Assembly: GCA_963931925.1 (NCBI GenBank)
Contig: OZ007583.1
Span: 15,057,117-15,121,116, forward strand
Direction of reading: 5' to 3'
Length of the DNA: 64,000 nt
Source: Onchidella celtica
Taxonomy: Eukaryota > Mollusca > Gastropoda > Systellommatophora > Onchidiidae
This document shows positions 59,836 to 64,000 of the stretch, in pieces (positions within the stretch are counted from its first letter, which is position 1; every line of letters starts with the position of its first letter). Under the pieces are notes generated by a model. The model ran no database searches. It was given only the letters and a program-made list of their open reading frames with translations, and was not told the DNA's origin. Both the position numbers and the translations under genes were made by a program.

Positions 59836-60635
59836 AGATCAGAGAGGGAGAGAGAGAGACAGAGAAGGGTGAGAACGCAGGTTTATCCCGGGTAATGCTG
59901 GGTACCTCATCTAGTATTATAAATTAATTTATTGTTATTATTATTATTATTATTATTCTCCTATAATTTTACGCTGTGTCACAAACTGTCTAATAATCGC
60001 ATCGTCTTCTCCTAATATGTTTGACCATGGAGGAACCTCAATGAATAGTTTCTCTGTTCTCACAATTATTCCACTGGGTATTTCTGCATGACGTACACTG
60101 AGCGCTTGAGCAGGGCCAGCTGTCAGGCAATGCAAATCAATGAATATGGAGGGGTCAGTCAGGCACACCAACCGGGCAATTTGCATGGAAATCACGCCAA
60201 GGCGTATTATAAACTGATGTGCGTGAAAGGGGGCCGCGTGATGAGCCCAGTCCCAGCGGCGTATATGAAATATCTTGGGCTCCATTTGAAAGGGGGGGGG
60301 GGGGGGGAGGGACCGTTAACCATTTTTCTGTTAAAGTCCGACAAGCCATTCTGGGATATTGGGAAAAAAACAAAACCATTTTTTTCTAGAGATGAAAAGA
60401 GGCTGAGGTCGTGATTTTCATGACTTGGCGTAATTTGTTCATTAAAAGATTAATCAGCTCGCTTTGTATTTTTGATTTGCTAGAATGGCAAACGTATTTA
60501 ATAGATGGATGTAAGATGTTTGGACAGGGGTGCGTTTTCAATACTTGACAAAAGCGTTGTTTTGCTTAGATACGCCTCTGCTCAATCGAGCAATTTCGTG
60601 GCCAGTATGTTCTCTTTGTTTGTGGCACAATAAAA
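59836..60635. other. Unassigned sequence with fragments of known types
   Basis: A GA tract at 59843-59866; an inverted CCCGG-type head (see 15637) at 59880-59920; a (TTA)n tract at 59932-59957; a G run at 60290-60307. No gene. Confidence 0.45.
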
Positions 60636-60868
60636 AAGACAGAGAGAGAGAGAGAGAGTGAGAGAGGAGAGACAGACAGACAAACAGACAGACAGACACA
60701 GAAAGAGGGAGAGACAGACAGACAGACACAGACATAGAGAAAGAGCCAGAGAGGGAGAGAGAGACAGACAAACCGACAGACAGACACAGAAAGAGAGAGA
60801 CAGACAAACAGACAGAGACAAGAGAGAGAGAAAGAGAGAGAGAGAGACATACATGCATAAAAACACAC
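60636..60868 (+). repeat. GA/GACA-rich repeat tract
   Basis: Alternating GAGAGA and GACAGACA blocks. The longer module GAGAGACAGACAGACAGACA and the words AGACAGACACAGAAAGAGGG and AGACAGACACAGAAAGAGAG recur, so part of it is a higher-order repeat. Confidence 0.95.
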
Positions 60869-61949
60869 ACACACACAGAAACAAGTGAAATTCTAATGAG
60901 ACACATTTTGAACGTACGGTCGTTTATCTCCTTAACTTTGACCAATGTCCCCATGTCTCAATGTCGTCCATCTCATGTAATGGTGCGTCAATACTTTTCT
61001 CATTTTACAGGAGTGCGTTTTTCAAAGTTTGATCATCTTTGTGTTGTTCTTGGATGTAGCAACAACATTTTCTGCTTATAACTTCAAAACTCTTGAAGAT
61101 ACCATGCGTCATTCTGGGGATTGTAAATGTCATCACGAACAATTATTCTGAGATAGTCGTAACCCAAAACCACCAAAACTCTCGATACGCCAGTAAAGTA
61201 CGTCAGATGGGACTCCAAACTGCATTCAAACAAACGTTAGGTGAATGGAACTGAAAGCATCTAAGACGTGTCTCTGTCTGTAAAGAAAGGTAGTAAAGAA
61301 ATGTTTCAGTGAAATAGTTGGGAACTGCCATGCTAGGGTAACATGTCAGACGACAGCCTAGCCATTATAATCATCTGAAACCTACAATGCAATACCTTCC
61401 ACATTTGCATTGAAATTGACGGCTTTGCAGCCCATCATTATCAAAGATATCGTATCTTACCATTTTCCTATTACAATCTCCCCTGGTGTTAGAACGACAT
61501 TGCTCACTTCGACAAAGCGGACTCTTCCGTGCTGTTTCTCTGGATCGCTACCGTTCTTGTCATTTCTGGTACCGTCGCAATGGTTTCATAACTTATTCAG
61601 ATTTCACGATTTTGTCTTCATGTAAGCTTAACTATTCATACGTTTCCACAAAATTTAGCGTAATATTCTTTATTATTTCAGGCACAATTTCATATTAGGG
61701 AAAGGTTTGACTGGCCAAAGAATAGTTATACTGATAATAAATGGAAAAAAGAAAAAAAAGGCAGAATCCTTGTTCCACTCGATCGAGATCACATATCCAT
61801 GCTCAAGCTCGCACAGACAAACCAGAACAGAAATACATACACACTAACGGACAGACAGAATCGAATTTCCTCACACACCAATGAAGAAAGTAAAAGGGGG
61901 AAGGAACGGGGAGGTTAAAGATGGCTCCGGTGTTTCCAGTTCCCACTAT
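60869..61949. other. Unassigned non-coding sequence
   Basis: No gene, RNA or repeat family recognised. Confidence 0.4.
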
Positions 61950-62075
61950 CTAATTGGCTGTCACCGATTGACAGGACGGCAGCCTCGCTAAGCCAGGGAT
62001 TTGATTGGTCTTCTATTGGCATTGCTTTCATTTGATTGGCTGGGTGTCGGGATTGTTGACTTTTGATTGGTGGGC
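61950..62075. promoter_or_regulatory. Cluster of five inverted CCAAT boxes
   Basis: ATTGG occurs at 61953, 62004, 62015, 62035 and 62066, all in the same orientation; on the minus strand these are five CCAAT boxes. Four have the TGATTGG or AATTGGC context favoured by NF-Y. No TATA box, initiator or adjacent gene is evident, so promoter function is a hypothesis. Confidence 0.4.
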
Positions 62076-62544
62076 TATCGGAAATCTTCGGTTGTGGCAC
62101 TAAGTAGTTCTGGGGGACTATTTGGCATGGGCCCAGGACACTAATCTCGTACCCATAATGGAATGAAATGAAACCATTGTTTCTCCCACGAAGACTGTCC
62201 ACCCATTTTCAACTTCTCTGAATGCGAAATAGATCTCCCGGTTAAGTGGTAAAGGTTAAGCGAGAAGATTCGTCTTCCAAATGAGGGTAAAATCTGAGGG
62301 GGCAAGAGGGGCGGTGATGGGAATCTGGAAATACCCCGAAAATTACAAATAAACAGATCTACTGTAAGCCAGACTGACAACCACATATTGACCAGATCTA
62401 AATAGGGGATTAGCAGAGAGTCAGGTCAAAGGTATTAACAAACAATGGCAGCCATTGGCGTGCTATGCCAAAATATCTTCATTTGAACAACTCCATGGAA
62501 AATGTCAGAAATAAAATTCACCACCCTCATGAATGTAATTATGG
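62076..62544. other. Unassigned non-coding sequence
   Basis: No feature recognised. It lies immediately beside the CCAAT cluster and would be its upstream or downstream region depending on direction. Confidence 0.4.
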
Positions 62545-62841
62545 CCTCCACATAAATAAATAGATAGATAAATAAATAAATAAATTAATTAAAAAGTAAA
62601 TAAATAAATAGGCAATAAATAGATTAATGGATGGGTTTAGAATTGAAGGGGTCTGAGTGACAATTGCATTTAGATCTCTTCTAATTCTACACACCACTTC
62701 AAATTGAGGGATATAGAACTACAAGAAATCTAAGTGCAATGGGCACTTAGACCACTTCTAATTCTAACCCCTTCAAGTGATTAATAAACAGATAAATAGA
62801 TAAACAGATAAGTAAATAAATAAATAAATAAATAACTAAAG
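62545..62841. repeat. Two (AAAT)n arrays around a palindrome
   Basis: AAAT-type repeats at 62553-62625 and 62784-62836. Between them, 62651-62689 is the inverted match of 62715-62753 (32 of 39 positions), and GAAGGGGT at 62645 pairs with ACCCCTTC at 62767. The centre is 62690-62714. Probably a fold-back element that entered an AAAT array, or an inverted duplication. Confidence 0.8.
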
Positions 62842-63121
62842 ACGGAGAAGATTATTCCAGATTAAAAATTTTGGTATACGATAAACTTTGCCAATTCCAA
62901 CATAATGCATTAGACACAGTCATTGTTCTGCATTTCATATTAATCTTTCTTGAAGTCCTATCACTACTCACGTCTTTCAGAGAACGGTGTGACGTACGTA
63001 CCAGCACGTAATAATTATGCCCTACAACCATCGAACTATTGAACTATGACTGTGACCAGCGGCAGCTGCACAATCGTGTGAAATTCAAACTCAAAAAAAC
63101 ACGGTCAGTTATAATAACGCC
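62842..63121. other. Unassigned non-coding sequence
   Basis: No feature recognised. Confidence 0.4.
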
Positions 63122-63383
63122 ACCTTAGCTTTTGTTTCTTCCAATTCCACTTTTGCACAACTGAGGAATTCAACGTTAAACATTAATTTGCAGCTTTAGT
63201 TATTACAATAAGGAGTTAGAGTAAATCGAAAATGTGAAGCTTGATAAGTGTCACAACGAACTTTTAAACTAGTGTCAACGTGTGTATTTGTTATACCTCT
63301 TCTACATACTGATAGATCTCCAGTTGTTGTTTTTTTAATGTTTTTTTCAGAAAATGGAGATAGAACGAATAAAAACTAAGATT
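63122..63383. mobile_element. MITE family A, copy 6 (uninterrupted)
   Basis: Left end CCTTAGCTTTTGTTTCTTCC and right end GATAGAACGAATAAAAACTA then AG. Inside: GCACAACTGAGGAATTCAAC, AAGGAGTTAGAGTAAATCGA, TTTGTTATACCTCTTCTACA. A short T-rich stretch precedes the right terminal repeat. Confidence 0.85.
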
Positions 63384-63428
63384 GCCTTTGGGAACTGCAA
63401 TTCAATGTAGTTGAGCACTGCTTTCACA

Positions 63429-63429
<1 letters not shown>

Positions 63430-63464
<35 letters not shown>

Positions 63465-63486
63465 GCTCCCTCTCTCTCTCTCTCTT
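63430..63486 (+). repeat. (TC)n dinucleotide repeat
   Basis: CTCTCT with TA and CG interruptions. Confidence 0.95.
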
Positions 63487-64000
63487 ACCTGGAACTGTTA
63501 GTTGCCCACCCCCCTCCACACACACACCCTTTACTTCCACCATTTGCATTGTTCCTCGTTGCTTTCATTTAGGCAGTGTCTTACTTCCCGTCACCCACTG
63601 TCCATAGATAACGAAAGTTTCGAGTAACAAACTGGATCCTGCCGTACTTCACGCCCCCTTATCACCTTGTTCTGTTTTGAACCTCCCAAAAAAAAACAAT
63701 TTGGCCTCTCCTTCACCAGTTTTTGTTCCATCACTGGAAATAGAAACTGGCAGGCAATCTCTTACGGAAGGGACTTTAACTGGGCCCAGGAGAGACATTG
63801 ACCTAATATTCCACGGTACAAGTCCATCGACCTCCCAGACAGCTGAAAACATTACAGCGAACGACAGCAGACAGTGAGTAAAGTAGAGCCCTTGGCCAGG
63901 GGTCCCTAGAAAGTATCGTGTTCTATGAACATAAAGCACATGTCAGAAGACCACATGTTTGGAAATTGCCTTCACAGAACTATATTTTTTATTGTTTAGT
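63487..64000. other. Unassigned non-coding sequence
   Basis: Two overlapping opposite-strand frames (63649-63939 minus, 63677-63877 plus) have no recognised domain. Nothing else seen before the window ends. Confidence 0.4.

Overview
The window is repeat-dense eukaryotic DNA, and I find no complete, intact host protein-coding gene in it. Three things point to an animal: tRNA-headed SINEs, 3' ends of several non-LTR (LINE) retrotransposons, and miniature inverted-repeat transposable elements (MITEs). Very long TCTA/GATA arrays combined with LINE 3' ends of the type GCGCTATATAAATG followed by an (ATT)n tail are common in lophotrochozoan genomes. A marine mollusc, probably a gastropod, is my best guess. 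The taxon is an inference from repeat style, not from a marker gene.

The only long coding region that is not a repeat artefact is a 5'-truncated RTE-like reverse transcriptase at 6.3-8.2 kb. It inserted into a TCTA array and is bracketed by a perfect 32-bp target-site duplication. Its frame is uninterrupted, but the catalytic FADD box reads FADY. Shorter coding relics of other LINEs lie at 4.4, 12.3-12.7, 18.4-19.0, 22.9-23.2, 49.7-50.1, 50.2-50.65, 56.3 and 58.8-59.0 kb.

Non-autonomous elements fill much of the rest. Eight SINE copies share one tRNA-like head and body but carry two different 3' tails. Six copies of a ~250-bp MITE (family A) have CTTAGTTCTTGTTTGTTC-type inverted ends; one is interrupted by a 195-bp long-TIR MITE with a TTA duplication, another by a 413-bp poly(A) retrocopy with a 9-bp duplication. 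Seven copies of a fold-back element (family B) are built from GGAAACGGAAACGG-type arms. Single elements include a hAT-like MITE (51.35-51.87 kb), a MITE with a perfect 8-bp duplication (59.46-59.83 kb), a CRE-ended inverted repeat (46.1-46.3 kb) and a palindrome between AAAT arrays (62.6-62.8 kb).

Tandem repeats form the third layer. There are long TCTA/GATA arrays at 1.3, 5.9, 8.3, 10.4, 27.9, 29.6, 30.4, 33.4, 34.0, 36.4 and 53.6 kb. There are also GA, GAGT and CA tracts, and minisatellites with units of 26, 28, 35, 42, 47, 70 and 159 bp. The 35-bp array at 47.1-47.9 kb is almost perfectly homogeneous.

The elements interact mainly by nesting: retroposons inside microsatellites, a MITE and a retrocopy inside older MITEs, and a SINE inside a 70-bp repeat. 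The truncated LINEs are the class of machinery that normally mobilises SINEs and mRNA copies. The only regulatory-looking sequences are five ATTGG (inverted CCAAT) boxes within 118 bp near 62.0 kb and a CRE/YY1-like pair inside the 59.5-kb MITE.
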